From NCBI RefSeq assembly GCF_020707215.1, contig NZ_JAJFET010000007.1, positions 124,001 through 188,000 of the forward strand: DNA of 64,000 bases, in the 5' to 3' direction. Positions 39,087 through 48,068 of the stretch are shown piece after piece (position 1 is the stretch's first letter; each line of letters starts with the position of its first letter). A program made the translations under genes and the position numbers. The notes beneath the pieces are model-generated. The model ran no database searches and had not been told where the DNA came from. It was given only the letters and a program-made list of their open reading frames with translations. Source of the DNA: Sphingomonas sp. PL-96 (lineage in GTDB: Bacteria; Pseudomonadota; Alphaproteobacteria; Sphingomonadales; Sphingomonadaceae).

Positions 39087-39133
39087 GAAGGCATCCGCCG
39101 GGGGCGAGCCTCCGGCGGAAGCGCCCGAAAAAA

Positions 39134-39162
39134 TTGACATTTGCGCGAGGTTGGCATAGGCG
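39134..39162 (+). promoter_or_regulatory. Candidate sigma-70 promoter for rpoZ
   Basis: A perfect TTGACA at 39134-39139 is followed after 15 bases by CATAGG, close to a -10 box, about 45 bases before the rpoZ ATG. An A-run (AAAAAA) lies just upstream of TTGACA, and a clear AGGAAG ribosome site lies before the start codon. The spacer is shorter than the ideal 17 bases, so the exact -10 is uncertain. Confidence 0.5.
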
Positions 39163-39203
39163 CCACGCCTTTCCTGCTCCGTGCATTATTTGAGGAAGCG
39201 ACC

Positions 39204-39548
39204 ATGGCGCGCGTCACCGTCGAGGATTGCGTCGACAAGATCCCCAACCGGTTCGACCTGGTGCTGATGGCAGCCCAGCGGGCGCGCCAGATTTCCGGCG
39301 GCGCCGAGCTGACGCTCGAGCGCGACCGCGACAAGAACCCGGTGGTCGCGCTGCGCGAGATCGCCGAGGAGACGGTGCGTCCGGACGTCCTCAAGGAATC
39401 GGTCATCACCGGCATGCAGAAGGTGCAGATCGACGACGAGGAAGCACCGGACGAGATCGGTTCGCTGTCGGCGTCGGCCGAGGCGCTGCGCCTCACCGCC
39501 GCTGCCCCGCCGCGCAACCAGAATGTCGGCGGCGACTACGAGGGCTGA
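39204..39548 (+). CDS. rpoZ: RNA polymerase omega subunit
   Basis: A 114-residue omega subunit that helps assemble and stabilise the core RNA polymerase. Diagnostic segments are [20 protein letters not shown] and [13 protein letters not shown], with [21 protein letters not shown] sits seven bases before the ATG at 39204. In other alphaproteobacteria rpoZ often neighbours folK or relA; here it follows an ABC-peptidase locus. Confidence 0.97.
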   Translation: MARVTVEDCVDKIPNRFDLVLMAAQRARQISGGAELTLERDRDKNPVVALREIAEETVRPDVLKESVITGMQKVQIDDEEAPDEIGSLSASAEALRLTAAAPPRNQNVGGDYEG

Positions 39549-39700
39549 GGCCTTTCCGCCGATCGGCGGGTGACGCTGCCGGCGCGACGGCACGACCGCC
39601 AAGGGCGGGCGCCGGGTGACGGTGCGTTTCCCGATGCGGGGCTGAGGTCCGGGGCACGGGGGCTGGTCGCCGCCGGCCCCCGCGCCTATCTGGAGGCGGC

Positions 39701-40048
39701 ATGAAGATCCTGCGCCACCTTTCGCCCGTGCGTGCGTACCACGACCTGCGGCTGTTCCTGTCGCACCGGCGGCCGCACCAATGGGCGTTCCTGGCGTTGG
39801 CGGTGACGCTCACGGGTCTGTGGATCTGGGCCTTCGTCCATGATTCGCACTTCGAGCGGCCGTACAAGCGCGAGATCATCTATGTGCAGGACTGGCGCCT
39901 GGACCGCACGGACGAAGAGATCCGCGCCCAGCAGAAGATCGACGAGGCCAAGCGCCAGAAGGAGATCGCGGAGCTGGAGAAGCGCCGCGCGCGGATCCAG
40001 GCCGAGTTCAAGAAGCTCGACGACGGCATGACCGCCTGGGGGCTTTGA
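39701..40048 (+). CDS. Hypothetical membrane-anchored coiled-coil protein
   Basis: A 115-residue protein with a single transmembrane segment (AFLALAVTLTGLWIWAFVH) and a charged C-terminal coiled coil (DEEIRAQQKIDEAKRQKEIA, ELEKRRARIQAEFKKLDD). It probably sits in the inner membrane with the helix outside. I recognise no named family. Its TGA overlaps the ribD TTG start, so it appears to be the first gene in the riboflavin operon. Confidence 0.75.
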   Translation: MKILRHLSPVRAYHDLRLFLSHRRPHQWAFLALAVTLTGLWIWAFVHDSHFERPYKREIIYVQDWRLDRTDEEIRAQQKIDEAKRQKEIAELEKRRARIQAEFKKLDDGMTAWGL

Positions 40049-41037
40049 CCTCCTTGGCCCACACGACCGACGATGCGCGCTGGATGGGCGAGGCGCTGGC
40101 GCTGGCCGAGCGCAGCCGCGGCCAGACCGCGCCCAATCCCAATGTCGGATGCGTGATCGTTGCCACTGGCGACCGCGTGGTCGGGCGCGGCTGGACCCAG
40201 CCGGGCGGACGGCCGCATGCCGAGGCGATGGCGCTCGCCGAAGCGGGCGAGGCCGCCCGTGGCGCGACGCTGTACGTGACGCTGGAGCCGTGCGCGCATG
40301 TCTCGCCCCGGGGACCGGCCTGCGCCGACCTGATCGTGGCGGCACAGCCGGCGCGCGTGGTGGTGGCGCTGACCGATCCCGACCCGCGCACGAACGGGCT
40401 GGGGATCGATCGGCTGCGCGCTGCCGGGATCGTGGTGGAAGAGGGCGTGTGCACCGACGACGCGCGGCGCAGCATGGCCGGGTTCCTCACCCGTCTGCGC
40501 CTTGGGCGGCCGCACGTGACGCTGAAGCTCGCGACCTCGCTCGACGGGCGCATTGCGCTGCCGTCGGGCGAGAGCCGCTGGATCACCGGGCCGGAGGCGC
40601 GCGCCGACGTGCACCGCGAGCGCGCCCGGCACGAGGCGATCCTGGTCGGGCGCGGCACCTATGACGCGGATGCGCCGCGGCTGGACGTTCGGCTGCCGGG
40701 GCTGGAGCATCTAAGCCCGCGCCGGCTGCTGCTGACGCGTGGACCCGCGCCGGAAGGGTGGGAGGCGCTGCAGGATCTTGCCGAGCTGGGCGCGCTGACC
40801 GGCGTCGACCATCTGCTGGTCGAGGGCGGGGCGGGGGCCGCTGCCGCCTTTCTGGCCGCGGATCTGGTCGACCGGCTGCTCTTCCACCGCGCGCCGATCC
40901 TGATCGGGGCCGGGAAGTCGGCGGTGGGGGACATCGGCCTCACCAGCCTGGAAGCGGCGCACGGCCGCTGGAAATTGCACGAGTCGCGTTCGCTTGGCAG
41001 CGACCGGCTCGAAGTCTACGAGCGCGAGCGAGATTGA
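40045..41037 (+). CDS. ribD: Bifunctional riboflavin deaminase/reductase RibD
   Basis: A 330-residue enzyme performing the deamination and side-chain reduction steps of riboflavin synthesis. The deaminase half has the zinc site HAEAMALAEAG and LEPCAHVSPRGPACADLIV; the spacing between the two cysteines is one residue longer than usual. The reductase half begins VTLKLATSLDGRIALPSGES and includes GPEARADVHRERARHEAILV. The start is a TTG overlapping the previous stop (TTGA); a second TTG is at 40054. It opens the ribD-ribE-ribBA-ribH order. Confidence 0.94.
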   Translation: MTSLAHTTDDARWMGEALALAERSRGQTAPNPNVGCVIVATGDRVVGRGWTQPGGRPHAEAMALAEAGEAARGATLYVTLEPCAHVSPRGPACADLIVAAQPARVVVALTDPDPRTNGLGIDRLRAAGIVVEEGVCTDDARRSMAGFLTRLRLGRPHVTLKLATSLDGRIALPSGESRWITGPEARADVHRERARHEAILVGRGTYDADAPRLDVRLPGLEHLSPRRLLLTRGPAPEGWEALQDLAELGALTGVDHLLVEGGAGAAAAFLAADLVDRLLFHRAPILIGAGKSAVGDIGLTSLEAAHGRWKLHESRSLGSDRLEVYERERD

Positions 41038-41038
41038 T

Positions 41039-41662
41039 ATGTTCACCGGAATCGTCACCGACATCGGCACCATCGAGGCCGTCGAGCAGACGGGCGACCT
41101 GCGCGTCCGCATCAACACCGCCTATGACACCGCAACCGTCGACCTGGGCGCGTCGATCGCCTGTTCGGGCGTGTGCCTGACCGTGGTCGACAAGGGACCG
41201 GGCTGGTTCGCGGTCGACGTGTCGGGAGAGACGGTGTCGCGCACTGCGCGCGACCAGTGGACCGCGGGGCGGCGGCTGAACCTGGAACGCGCGCTGAAGC
41301 TGGGCGACGAGCTGGGCGGGCACATCGTCACCGGCCATGTCGACGGGCTGGGCGAAGTGCTGGACGTGACCCAGGAGGGCGGATCGCACCGCGTCACCAT
41401 CCTGGCCGGCCCGGAGATCGCGCCGTATCTGGCCGCCAAGGGATCGGTAACCGTCGACGGCGTGTCGCTGACCGTCAACAGCGTCGAGGACGCAGCCGAA
41501 GGCACGCGCTTCGGCCTCAACATCATTCCCCATACGGCCGAGGTCACCACCTTTGCCGGCATCGCCCAGGGCCAGGCCGTCAATCTCGAGATCGACGTGC
41601 TCGCCCGCTATCTCCAGCGCATGGAGCGCTATCGTGAAAGGACGCAGCATGACGCTGCCTGA
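41039..41662 (+). CDS. ribE: Riboflavin synthase alpha chain
   Basis: A 207-residue riboflavin synthase that dismutates two 6,7-dimethyl-8-ribityllumazines. It has the duplicated barrel pattern: MFTGIVTDIGTIEAVEQTGD and SIACSGVCLTVVDKGPGWFA in one half, GGHIVTGHVDGLGEVLDV and SVTVDGVSLTVNSVEDA in the other. The ATG at 41039 starts one base after the ribD stop. The ribBA start lies inside its final codons. Confidence 0.96.
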   Translation: MFTGIVTDIGTIEAVEQTGDLRVRINTAYDTATVDLGASIACSGVCLTVVDKGPGWFAVDVSGETVSRTARDQWTAGRRLNLERALKLGDELGGHIVTGHVDGLGEVLDVTQEGGSHRVTILAGPEIAPYLAAKGSVTVDGVSLTVNSVEDAAEGTRFGLNIIPHTAEVTTFAGIAQGQAVNLEIDVLARYLQRMERYRERTQHDAA

Positions 41663-42800
41663 ACCCGGCTCCCTCGAACCCGCTCGGCTTCGCCACGGCT
41701 TCCTCTCCTCGCCCGAGGAAATCATCGACGAGGCGCGCAACGGGCGCATGTTCATCCTGGTCGACGACGAGGACCGGGAGAATGAAGGCGATCTGGTGAT
41801 CCCGGCGCAGATGGCGACGCCGGAAAAGATCAACTTCATGGTGACGCACGGCCGCGGCCTCGTCTGCCTGGCGCTGTCGAAGCCGCGGGTCGAGGAACTG
41901 GGTCTCGAGCTGATGAGCCGCAACAACGGCACCCGGCACGAGACCGCCTTCACCGTCTCGATCGAGGCAAAGGAAGGCGTCAGCACCGGCATCTCCGCCG
42001 CCGATCGCGCGCGCACCATCGCGGTCGCGGTCGATGCGACCAAGGGCAAGGCGGACATCGTGACGCCGGGCCATGTCTTCCCGCTGATCGCGCGCGACGG
42101 CGGCGTGCTGGTGCGCGCCGGTCACACCGAGGCGGCGGTGGACGTGTCGCGGCTCGCCGGGCTCAACCCGGCGGGCGTGATCTGCGAGATCATGAACGAG
42201 GACGGCACCATGTCGCGCCTCGACGATCTGGTCGGCTTCGCGCAGCTCCACGGCCTCAAGATCGGCACGATCCGCGACCTGATCGCCTATCGCCGCCGCC
42301 ACGACCATCTGGTCGAGAAGCGTGCGGAAAGCCGCTTCACCAGCCGTTGGGGCGGCGAGTGGACGGCGATGACCTTCTGGAACAAGGCCACGGGAAGCGA
42401 GCAGGTCGCGCTGGTCAAGGGCCGCATCGATCCCACCAAACCGACCCTGGTGCGCATGCACGGCCTGTCGCCGTTCGCCGACATCTTTGGCGAGACCGGT
42501 AGCCGCGCCGAGCTGCTCAGCCGATCGATGGAGATCATCGGCGAGGAAGGCGCGGGCGTGATCGTGGTGATCAACAAGCCGCGACTCGACCAGTTCACCG
42601 TCGCCATGCAGGCGCGCACCGGCGAGCTGGCTGCCGCCGACATGGACCAGCTGCGTGACTATGGCGTGGGCGCGATGATTCTCAACGAACTGGGCGTCGC
42701 CGAAATGGTGCTGCTCACCAACACCCATCACACCCTCGTCGGGCTCGACGGCTATGGCCTGTCGATCGTCGGCGAGCGTCCCATCGATACGGAGCGCTGA
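41649..42800 (+). CDS. ribBA: 3,4-dihydroxy-2-butanone-4-phosphate synthase RibB fused to a degenerate RibA domain
   Basis: A 383-residue protein. The N-terminal half (to about residue 215) is an intact Rib[64 protein letters not shown] and [16 protein letters not shown]. The C-terminal half aligns to GTP cyclohydrolase II at [20 protein letters not shown] and [20 protein letters not shown], but the three zinc cysteines and the EGRGIGL/AYxLQD region are absent. So GTP opening is likely done by another enzyme. ATG 41649 overlaps the end of ribE. Confidence 0.92.
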   Translation: MTLPEPGSLEPARLRHGFLSSPEEIIDEARNGRMFILVDDEDRENEGDLVIPAQMATPEKINFMVTHGRGLVCLALSKPRVEELGLELMSRNNGTRHETAFTVSIEAKEGVSTGISAADRARTIAVAVDATKGKADIVTPGHVFPLIARDGGVLVRAGHTEAAVDVSRLAGLNPAGVICEIMNEDGTMSRLDDLVGFAQLHGLKIGTIRDLIAYRRRHDHLVEKRAESRFTSRWGGEWTAMTFWNKATGSEQVALVKGRIDPTKPTLVRMHGLSPFADIFGETGSRAELLSRSMEIIGEEGAGVIVVINKPRLDQFTVAMQARTGELAAADMDQLRDYGVGAMILNELGVAEMVLLTNTHHTLVGLDGYGLSIVGERPIDTER

Positions 42801-42801
42801 C

Positions 42802-43221
42802 ATGGCCCGCATTCTGATCGTCGAAGCGCGCTTCTACGACCACCTCAACGACCTGCTGCTCGACGGCGCGCGCACCGCGCTGCAGGAGGCCGGGCAGGAT
42901 TATGAGATCATCACGGTGCCGGGCGCGCTGGAAATTCCCGGCGCCGTCGCGATGGCGGCCGAGACCGGCCAGTTCGACGCCTATGTCGCACTGGGCGTGG
43001 TGATCCGCGGCGAGACCTATCATTTCGAGATCGTCGCCAACGAAAGCGCGCGCGGGCTGATGGCGCTGGCCATGGACGGCCTGCCGATCGGCAACGGCAT
43101 CCTGACCGTCGAGGACGAGGCGCAGGCGCTGGCGCGCGCCGACCGCAACGACAAGGACAAGGGCGGGGAAGCCGCAAAGGCGGCGCTCGCCATGCTGGCG
43201 CTGCGCCAGCGTTTCGGCTGA
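42802..43221 (+). CDS. ribH: 6,7-dimethyl-8-ribityllumazine synthase
   Basis: A 139-residue lumazine synthase, which joins the RibB and RibD products and supplies RibE. Recognisable motifs are [40 protein letters not shown] and [15 protein letters not shown]. The usual GxLT segment and active-site His (in RGETYHFE) are present. The ATG is one base past the ribBA stop, ending the riboflavin group. Confidence 0.96.
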   Translation: MARILIVEARFYDHLNDLLLDGARTALQEAGQDYEIITVPGALEIPGAVAMAAETGQFDAYVALGVVIRGETYHFEIVANESARGLMALAMDGLPIGNGILTVEDEAQALARADRNDKDKGGEAAKAALAMLALRQRFG

Positions 43222-43243
43222 GCCTGGGGCTGCGGCGGATCCG

Positions 43244-44155
43244 ATGACATCGGACAGCCGCGGCACCGCCGGAGGCCTGGCGGCCGCGATCCTCGCCAAT
43301 GTGGCGCTGGCGATCGGGCCATGGCTGGTGCGGCTGGCGGAGACCGGGCCGGTCGCCACCGGCTTCTGGCGGCTGGCGCTGGCGATGCCGGCACTGCTGA
43401 TCTGGTCGGCGGTCGCCACGCCGGGAGCACTGCGCCGCGGCTTCGCCTTCTGGCCGGTGCTGCTGGTGGCGGGGCTCGCCTTTGCTGCCGATCTGGCGAC
43501 CTGGAACGTCAGCATCCATCGCACGACGCTCGCCAATGCGACGCTGTTCGCCAATTCGGCGACGCTGATCTACCCCATCTATGGCTTTCTGATCGCGCGG
43601 GCCTGGCCCAGCCGGCCGCAGGTCGCAGCCCTGCTGCTGGCGGCGGTGGGCGGGGGCATGTTGCTCGGCCAGTCGGCGGAGCTGTCGCACGCGCATCTGG
43701 TGGGCGACCTGCTCGCGCTGTTCGCGGGGCTGGCCTACGCGGTCTACTTCATCGGCATGGCGCGAGTGCGCGCGGTGGTGCCGCCGATGCCGGCGCTGGC
43801 ACTGTCGGGGATCGCGACGATGGCGCCGCTGCTGGTGCTGGCGATCGGGTTGGGCGAGCGGCTGGTGCCGACGGGTGTCGCCGGCTGGGGGCCGCTGATC
43901 GCGCTGGCGCTGGTCAGCCAGGTTTCCGGCCAGGGGCTGATGATCTACGCGCTCGGACGGCTGCCGCCGCTGGTGATCGGGATCACGCTGCTGCTTCAGC
44001 CGGTCGTGGCGGGCGGCATCGGCTGGGCGGTCTATGGCGAGCGGCCCGGCACTCCCGACTGGATCGGCGCGCTGCTCGTCGCCGCGGCGCTGGTGCTGGT
44101 CCGGCGCGAGCCGAAGGTTGCGCCTGTCGCCGGGCAGACTAGATCGGATGCCTGA
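43244..44155 (+). CDS. EamA/DMT superfamily transporter
   Basis: A 303-residue inner membrane protein with about ten hydrophobic helices in two repeats, for example AAILANVALAIGPWLVRLA, VLLVAGLAFAADLATWNVSI, VAALLLAAVGGGMLL and LIYALGRLPPLVIGITLLLQ near the C-terminus. DMT transporters export metabolites, often amino acids or nucleotides; the substrate cannot be read. A short spacer separates it from ribH, and it may be transcribed with the riboflavin genes, so riboflavin transport is possible but unproven. Confidence 0.9.
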   Translation: MTSDSRGTAGGLAAAILANVALAIGPWLVRLAETGPVATGFWRLALAMPALLIWSAVATPGALRRGFAFWPVLLVAGLAFAADLATWNVSIHRTTLANATLFANSATLIYPIYGFLIARAWPSRPQVAALLLAAVGGGMLLGQSAELSHAHLVGDLLALFAGLAYAVYFIGMARVRAVVPPMPALALSGIATMAPLLVLAIGLGERLVPTGVAGWGPLIALALVSQVSGQGLMIYALGRLPPLVIGITLLLQPVVAGGIGWAVYGERPGTPDWIGALLVAAALVLVRREPKVAPVAGQTRSDA

Positions 44156-44174
44156 CCCCATGAAGGACTCCGTG

Positions 44175-44843
44175 ATGGCGACCGCATCCCTCCAAGACGC
44201 AACGCTCGACGAGCTGCGCGCCGCGCTGGCGCCGCTGGTGGCGTCCAACGCCGCCTTCGACGGCTGGGCGCCGGCGGCCGTGACCATGGCGGCCGAGCAG
44301 CTGGGCGTGGACCCGGACGTGGCGCGCGCCGCGCTGCCGGGTCCCGTCGACATGATCGACGCCTGGTTCGCACATGTCGACCGGCTGATGATGGAGCAGT
44401 TGCCGGCCGATCAGCTCGCCGCGATGAAGATCCGCCAGCGCATCACCGCGCTGGTCGAGGCGCGACTCGCGGCCGTCGCTCCCCAGCGGGAGGCGCTGCG
44501 CCGGGCGCTTGCGATCCTGGCGATGCCGCAGAATCTCGCCCGCGCCACCCGGCTCGGCTGGCGCAGCGTCGATCTGATGTGGCGGCTCGCGGGCGACACC
44601 GCGACCGACTATAACCACTATACCAAGCGGGCGACGCTGGGGGCCGTCTATGGCACCACCGTGACCGTGTTCCTGGACGACGAGAGCGAGGGCTGGGCCG
44701 ACACCCGCGCGTTCCTGTCGCGGCGGATCGACAACATCATGCAGTTCGAAAAGGCCAAGGCGCAATGGGTCGGCCGTGCGTCGAGCGAGCGGCGGCTGAG
44801 CCTGTCGCGCTTCATCGGCCGGCTGCGCTATCCGGCGGTTTGA
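44175..44843 (+). CDS. COQ9 family protein (ubiquinone biosynthesis)
   Basis: A 222-residue lipid-binding protein of the COQ9/TetR-like fold. Family signatures are GWAPAAVTMAAEQLGVDPDV, then PVDMIDAWFAHVDRLM, and TDYNHYTKRATLGAVYGTTV with FLDDESEGWADTRAFLSRRI. COQ9 presents the quinone head to COQ7 in eukaryotes, and alphaproteobacterial members are thought to act in ubiquinone hydroxylation. ATG 44175 follows GAAGGA by about seven bases. It is just downstream of the DMT gene. Confidence 0.9.
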   Translation: MATASLQDATLDELRAALAPLVASNAAFDGWAPAAVTMAAEQLGVDPDVARAALPGPVDMIDAWFAHVDRLMMEQLPADQLAAMKIRQRITALVEARLAAVAPQREALRRALAILAMPQNLARATRLGWRSVDLMWRLAGDTATDYNHYTKRATLGAVYGTTVTVFLDDESEGWADTRAFLSRRIDNIMQFEKAKAQWVGRASSERRLSLSRFIGRLRYPAV

Positions 44844-44874
44844 AAACGAAAAAGCTGGCCTTCTGCGTCAACTA

Positions 44875-44891
44875 TTGATAATCACTCGCAA
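44875..44891 (+). promoter_or_regulatory. Fur-like operator at the feoA start
   Basis: TTGATAATCACTCGCAA resembles a Fur box: the half TGATAAT matches the 7-1-7 consensus exactly, and the other half ACTCGCA matches four of seven bases. It overlaps the first base of the feoA ATG, so a bound repressor could block transcription starting close upstream. Iron repression of feoAB is expected from other bacteria. Confidence 0.5.
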
Positions 44892-45148
44892 TGCTTTCGC
44901 CCAACGCCAGCCTCTCGCACCTTGCCCAGCGCCAGCATGCGCGCGTGGCGGGTGTGGATTGGGACGCGCTGCAGCCCGCCGAGGCGCGGCGGCTGCGCGA
45001 GTTCGGGCTGGACGAGGGCGTGGAGATCGAGCTGCTGCACCGCGCCTGGCTCGGCGGCGGGCCAGTCGCCTGCCGCATCGGCCGGATGATGGTGGCGCTG
45101 CGTCCCCATGTCGCCGCCGCCATTCGCGTCAGCACCACGGCCGACTGA
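44891..45148 (+). CDS. feoA: Ferrous iron transport protein FeoA
   Basis: An 85-residue cytoplasmic SH3-like protein of the FeoA family: QHARVAGVDWDALQPAEARR, LREFGLDEGVEIELLHRAWL, and GGPVACRIGRMMVALRPHVA. FeoA supports FeoB-driven Fe(II) uptake. The ATG overlaps a Fur-like box, and feoB starts 20 bases after its stop, so the two form one iron-responsive operon. Confidence 0.92.
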   Translation: MLSPNASLSHLAQRQHARVAGVDWDALQPAEARRLREFGLDEGVEIELLHRAWLGGGPVACRIGRMMVALRPHVAAAIRVSTTAD

Positions 45149-45167
45149 GGCCAACTCGGACAGGATC

Positions 45168-47024
45168 ATGAACCACCCACCGCTGGTCGCGCTCGTCGGC
45201 AACCCCAATGCCGGCAAGAGCGCCTTGTTCAACGCGCTGACCGGCGCGCGCCAGAAGGTGGGCAATTATCCGGGCGTGACCGTGGAGCGCCATTCCGGGC
45301 GCATGGCACTGCCCGACGGGCGTCCGATCGAGCTGGTCGACCTGCCCGGCACCTACAGCCTCGATCCCTCCAGCCCCGACGAGGCGGTGACTCGCGACGT
45401 GGTGCTCGGCCGCCAGCAGGGCGAGCGGCTGCCCGACGTGCTGGTGGTGGTGGCCGATGCCACCAACCTCGACAATCATCTGCGTTTCGTTCTGCAATTG
45501 AAGGCGCTCGACCGGCCGATGCTGGTCGCGCTCAACATGGTCGACATGGCCGAGCGCGACGGGCTGAAGTTCGACCTGGCGGCGCTGTCGGCGGAGATCG
45601 GCTGCCCGGTGGTGCCGACGGTCGCGGTGCGCAAGCGCGGGCTCGATGCCTTGCGCGACGCGCTGGCCGAGGTGCTGGCGGGTGCGCCTGCAACCCTGCC
45701 GCCGCCGCTCGACAGCTTCGACGCCGACATCCGCCATTTCCAGCGCGAGGCGCGCCGCGTCGCGAGCGTGGCGATCACCGAACAGCCGCGTGCGCGTGCC
45801 GTGACGAAATCGATGGACGCCATCGCGCTGCACCCGGTGTTCGGGCCGATCATCCTGCTCACGCTGATGTTCGTGATGTTCCAGGCGGTGTTCAGCTGGT
45901 CGGAAGCGCCGATCGGCTGGATCGAGGGACTGCAAGGCTGGCTGGCCGACACGGCAGTGGCCACGCTGCCGGAGAACTTCCTGCGTGACCTGCTGGTCGA
46001 AGGGATCATCAACGGGGTGGGCTCCGTCGTGGTGTTCCTGCCGCAGATCCTGATTCTGTTCCTGTTCATCCTGGTGCTGGAGGCATCGGGATACATGGTG
46101 CGGGCCGCGTTCCTGATGGACCGGCTGATGGCGAGCGTGGGGCTTTCGGGCCGCGCGTTCATCCCGCTGCTCTCCTCCTTCGCCTGCGCGATCCCCGGCA
46201 TCATGGCGACGCGCGCGATCGACGATCCCAAAGAGCGGCTGACCACGATCCTGATCGCGCCGCTGATGACCTGTTCGGCGCGCCTGCCGGTCTATGCGCT
46301 GATCATCGGCGCGTTCATTCCGGCGCGGCAGGTGGTGCCGGGCGTCGGCCTGCAGGGGCTGGTGCTGTTCGTGCTGTACCTGTCCGGTATCGTCGGCGCG
46401 GTGCTCGCGGCGTTCGTGCTGCGCCGGACGCTGGCCAAGGGGCAGGGCGGCGGCTTCATGATGGAGATGCCGCGCTACCAGATGCCTTCGCTGCGCGACG
46501 TGGGGCTGGGGCTGTGGCACCGCGCCTATGTGTTCCTGCGGCGTGCGGGCACGACGATCATGACCGTCACGGTCGCGCTGTGGCTGCTCGCCTCCTATCC
46601 GGTGGCGCCGGAGGGGGTGAAGCAGAGCGAATATTCGGCCGCCGGGCGGATCGCGTCGGGGTTGGAAGTCGTGCTGCGGCCGATCGGCTTCAACCATGAG
46701 ATGTCGCTGGCGGTGATCCCGGCAATGGCGGCGCGCGAGGTCGCGGTGTCGGCGCTCCAGACCGTCTATGCGATCGATGCGGCCGACGAGGAACAGGGCG
46801 CGCAGGAACTGGGTGGGCGGTTGTCGGGCCGCTGGAGCCTGCCGACGGCGCTCGCCTTCCTCGCCTGGTTCGTGTTCGCGCCGCAGTGCCTGTCGACGAT
46901 CGCGGTGGTGCGGCGGGAGACCAATGGCTGGCGGGTGCCGGGGCTGATGCTCGCCTACCTGTTCGGGCTCGCCTATGCGGCGGCGGGGATCACCTACTGG
47001 AGCGCGGTGGCGCTGGGGTTGTAG
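45168..47024 (+). CDS. feoB: Ferrous iron transporter FeoB
   Basis: A 618-residue inner membrane Fe(II) transporter. The N-terminal G-domain has GNPNAGKS (residues 11-18), NYPGVTVERHSG, VDLPGTYSLDPSS and ALNMVDMAERDG. The membrane part carries two gate repeats with ILLTLMFVMFQAVFSWSEAP, LLSSFACAIPGIMATRAIDD and LAVIPAMAAREVAVSALQTV. The length is shorter than E. coli FeoB (773), fitting the compact alphaproteobacterial form. ATG 45168 follows AGGA. Confidence 0.96.
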   Translation: MNHPPLVALVGNPNAGKSALFNALTGARQKVGNYPGVTVERHSGRMALPDGRPIELVDLPGTYSLDPSSPDEAVTRDVVLGRQQGERLPDVLVVVADATNLDNHLRFVLQLKALDRPMLVALNMVDMAERDGLKFDLAALSAEIGCPVVPTVAVRKRGLDALRDALAEVLAGAPATLPPPLDSFDADIRHFQREARRVASVAITEQPRARAVTKSMDAIALHPVFGPIILLTLMFVMFQAVFSWSEAPIGWIEGLQGWLADTAVATLPENFLRDLLVEGIINGVGSVVVFLPQILILFLFILVLEASGYMVRAAFLMDRLMASVGLSGRAFIPLLSSFACAIPGIMATRAIDDPKERLTTILIAPLMTCSARLPVYALIIGAFIPARQVVPGVGLQGLVLFVLYLSGIVGAVLAAFVLRRTLAKGQGGGFMMEMPRYQMPSLRDVGLGLWHRAYVFLRRAGTTIMTVTVALWLLASYPVAPEGVKQSEYSAAGRIASGLEVVLRPIGFNHEMSLAVIPAMAAREVAVSALQTVYAIDAADEEQGAQELGGRLSGRWSLPTALAFLAWFVFAPQCLSTIAVVRRETNGWRVPGLMLAYLFGLAYAAAGITYWSAVALGL

Positions 47025-47031
47025 CCGTTCC

Positions 47032-47133
47032 TGTACCCCGGCGGAGGCCGGGGTCCAGTTGCGGTGCGTCCTGAAAGGATGCGCGCCCTCTCAGCCGCCA
47101 TCCCAACTGGGCCCCGGCCTTCGCCGGGGTACT
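47032..47133. repeat. Intergenic palindromic repeat, family B, paired arms
   Basis: TGTACCCCGGCGGAGGCCGG then GGTCCAGTTG opens it, and CAACTGGGCCCCGGCCTTCG then CCGGGGTAC closes it in inverted order. It separates the convergent feoB and DUF4169 genes. Confidence 0.8.
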
Positions 47134-47144
47134 AGGTTGGGGGA

Positions 47145-47330
47145 TCAGTCGGGGATTTCGTCGCGGCGAGCGCCGTCGAGGGTGCGTTCCGCCCGGTCCC
47201 GATCCTGTGCCTCCGCCGCCTTCTGCGCCTTGGTGCGGCCGAAGCGGTGGCGGTTGACGTCGGCCTCCGCTGCCTTTTCAGCGCGGGCGCGGGCCTTTCG
47301 GGCGCGATTGAGGTTGATGATCTCGGCCAT
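47145..47330 (-). CDS. DUF4169 family small basic protein
   Basis: A 61-residue highly charged protein typical of DUF4169: EIINLNRARKARARAEKAAE, VNRHRFGRTKAQK and ERTLDGARRDEIPD. It has no signal or membrane segment and is widespread in alphaproteobacteria with unknown function. It is transcribed away from ssb, separated by about 90 bases. Confidence 0.85.
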   Translation of the reverse strand: MAEIINLNRARKARARAEKAAEADVNRHRFGRTKAQKAAEAQDRDRAERTLDGARRDEIPD

Positions 47331-47421
47331 ATGCTCACTCTAGCGCGCTCGCGCTGCCTGGCATACATCGCGGGGATATGGTGCCACGCGCGCCCGCATT
47401 TTCGAGAGTAATGGAGACATC

Positions 47422-47991
47422 ATGGCCGGCAGCGTCAACAAGGTCATTCTGGTCGGCAACCTGGGCCGCGATCCGGAATCGCGCAGCTTTCAGAACGGCG
47501 GCAAGGTGGTGAACCTGCGCATCGCCACATCCGAATCGTGGAAGGACCGCAACTCGGGCGAGCGCAAGGAAAAGACCGAGTGGCATTCGGTCGCGATCTT
47601 CAACGAAGGCCTGGCGAACGTCGCCGAGCGCTTCCTGCGCAAGGGATCGAAGGTCTACATCGAAGGCCAGCTGCAGACCCGCAAGTGGCAGGACCAGAAC
47701 GGCCAGGACAAGTATTCGACCGAGATCGTGCTGCAGGGCTTCAACTCGGTGCTGACGATGCTCGACGGTCCCGGCGGCGGTCAGGGTGGCGGCGGCGGCG
47801 GTAGCCGCGGTGGCGACGACTTCGGCGGTGGCGACGATTTCGGCGGTGGTTCGGGCGGTCGCGGCGGCAGCTTCAACAGCGGCGGCGGGCGCAGCGGCGG
47901 TGGCGGCGGTGGCCGCTCGGGCGGCGGCAGCAGCGGCGGTGGCTTTGGTGGTGGCTTCGGCGACGACCTGGACGACGACGTGCCGTTCTGA
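47422..47991 (+). CDS. ssb: Single-stranded DNA-binding protein
   Basis: A 189-residue SSB that coats ssDNA in replication and repair. The OB fold runs from [20 protein letters not shown] through [38 protein letters not shown] and [17 protein letters not shown] Gly/Ser-rich linker of about 55 residues ([15 protein letters not shown]) precedes the acidic tip DDDVPF, which binds partner proteins. It is followed by a clear terminator. Confidence 0.97.
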   Translation: MAGSVNKVILVGNLGRDPESRSFQNGGKVVNLRIATSESWKDRNSGERKEKTEWHSVAIFNEGLANVAERFLRKGSKVYIEGQLQTRKWQDQNGQDKYSTEIVLQGFNSVLTMLDGPGGGQGGGGGGSRGGDDFGGGDDFGGGSGGRGGSFNSGGGRSGGGGGGRSGGGSSGGGFGGGFGDDLDDDVPF

Positions 47992-48012
47992 TTTGCGGCG
48001 TCGATGCGATCG

Positions 48013-48040
48013 GAAAAGGGGGCCGCGTGCCCCCTTTTTT
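48013..48040 (+). terminator. Rho-independent terminator after ssb
   Basis: An A-run and GGGGGC pair across CGCGT with GCCCCC, and the stem is followed by TTTTTT. It is about 20 bases after the ssb stop and is the clearest intrinsic terminator in the window. Confidence 0.88.
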
Positions 48041-48068
48041 GTGCCTGCGATACGCCCGGCAAGAACCG

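Noticed and set aside
35322-39140. 1272-residue minus-strand reading frame opposite the permease-peptidase
   Set aside because: Its composition (His, Arg, Asp, Gln) is typical of antisense GC-rich frames, and it covers a gene with membrane helices and HELGH.
39549-39700. Possible FMN riboswitch before the riboflavin genes
   Set aside because: The spacer lacks the conserved RFN box elements. It is GC-rich with short inverted segments only.
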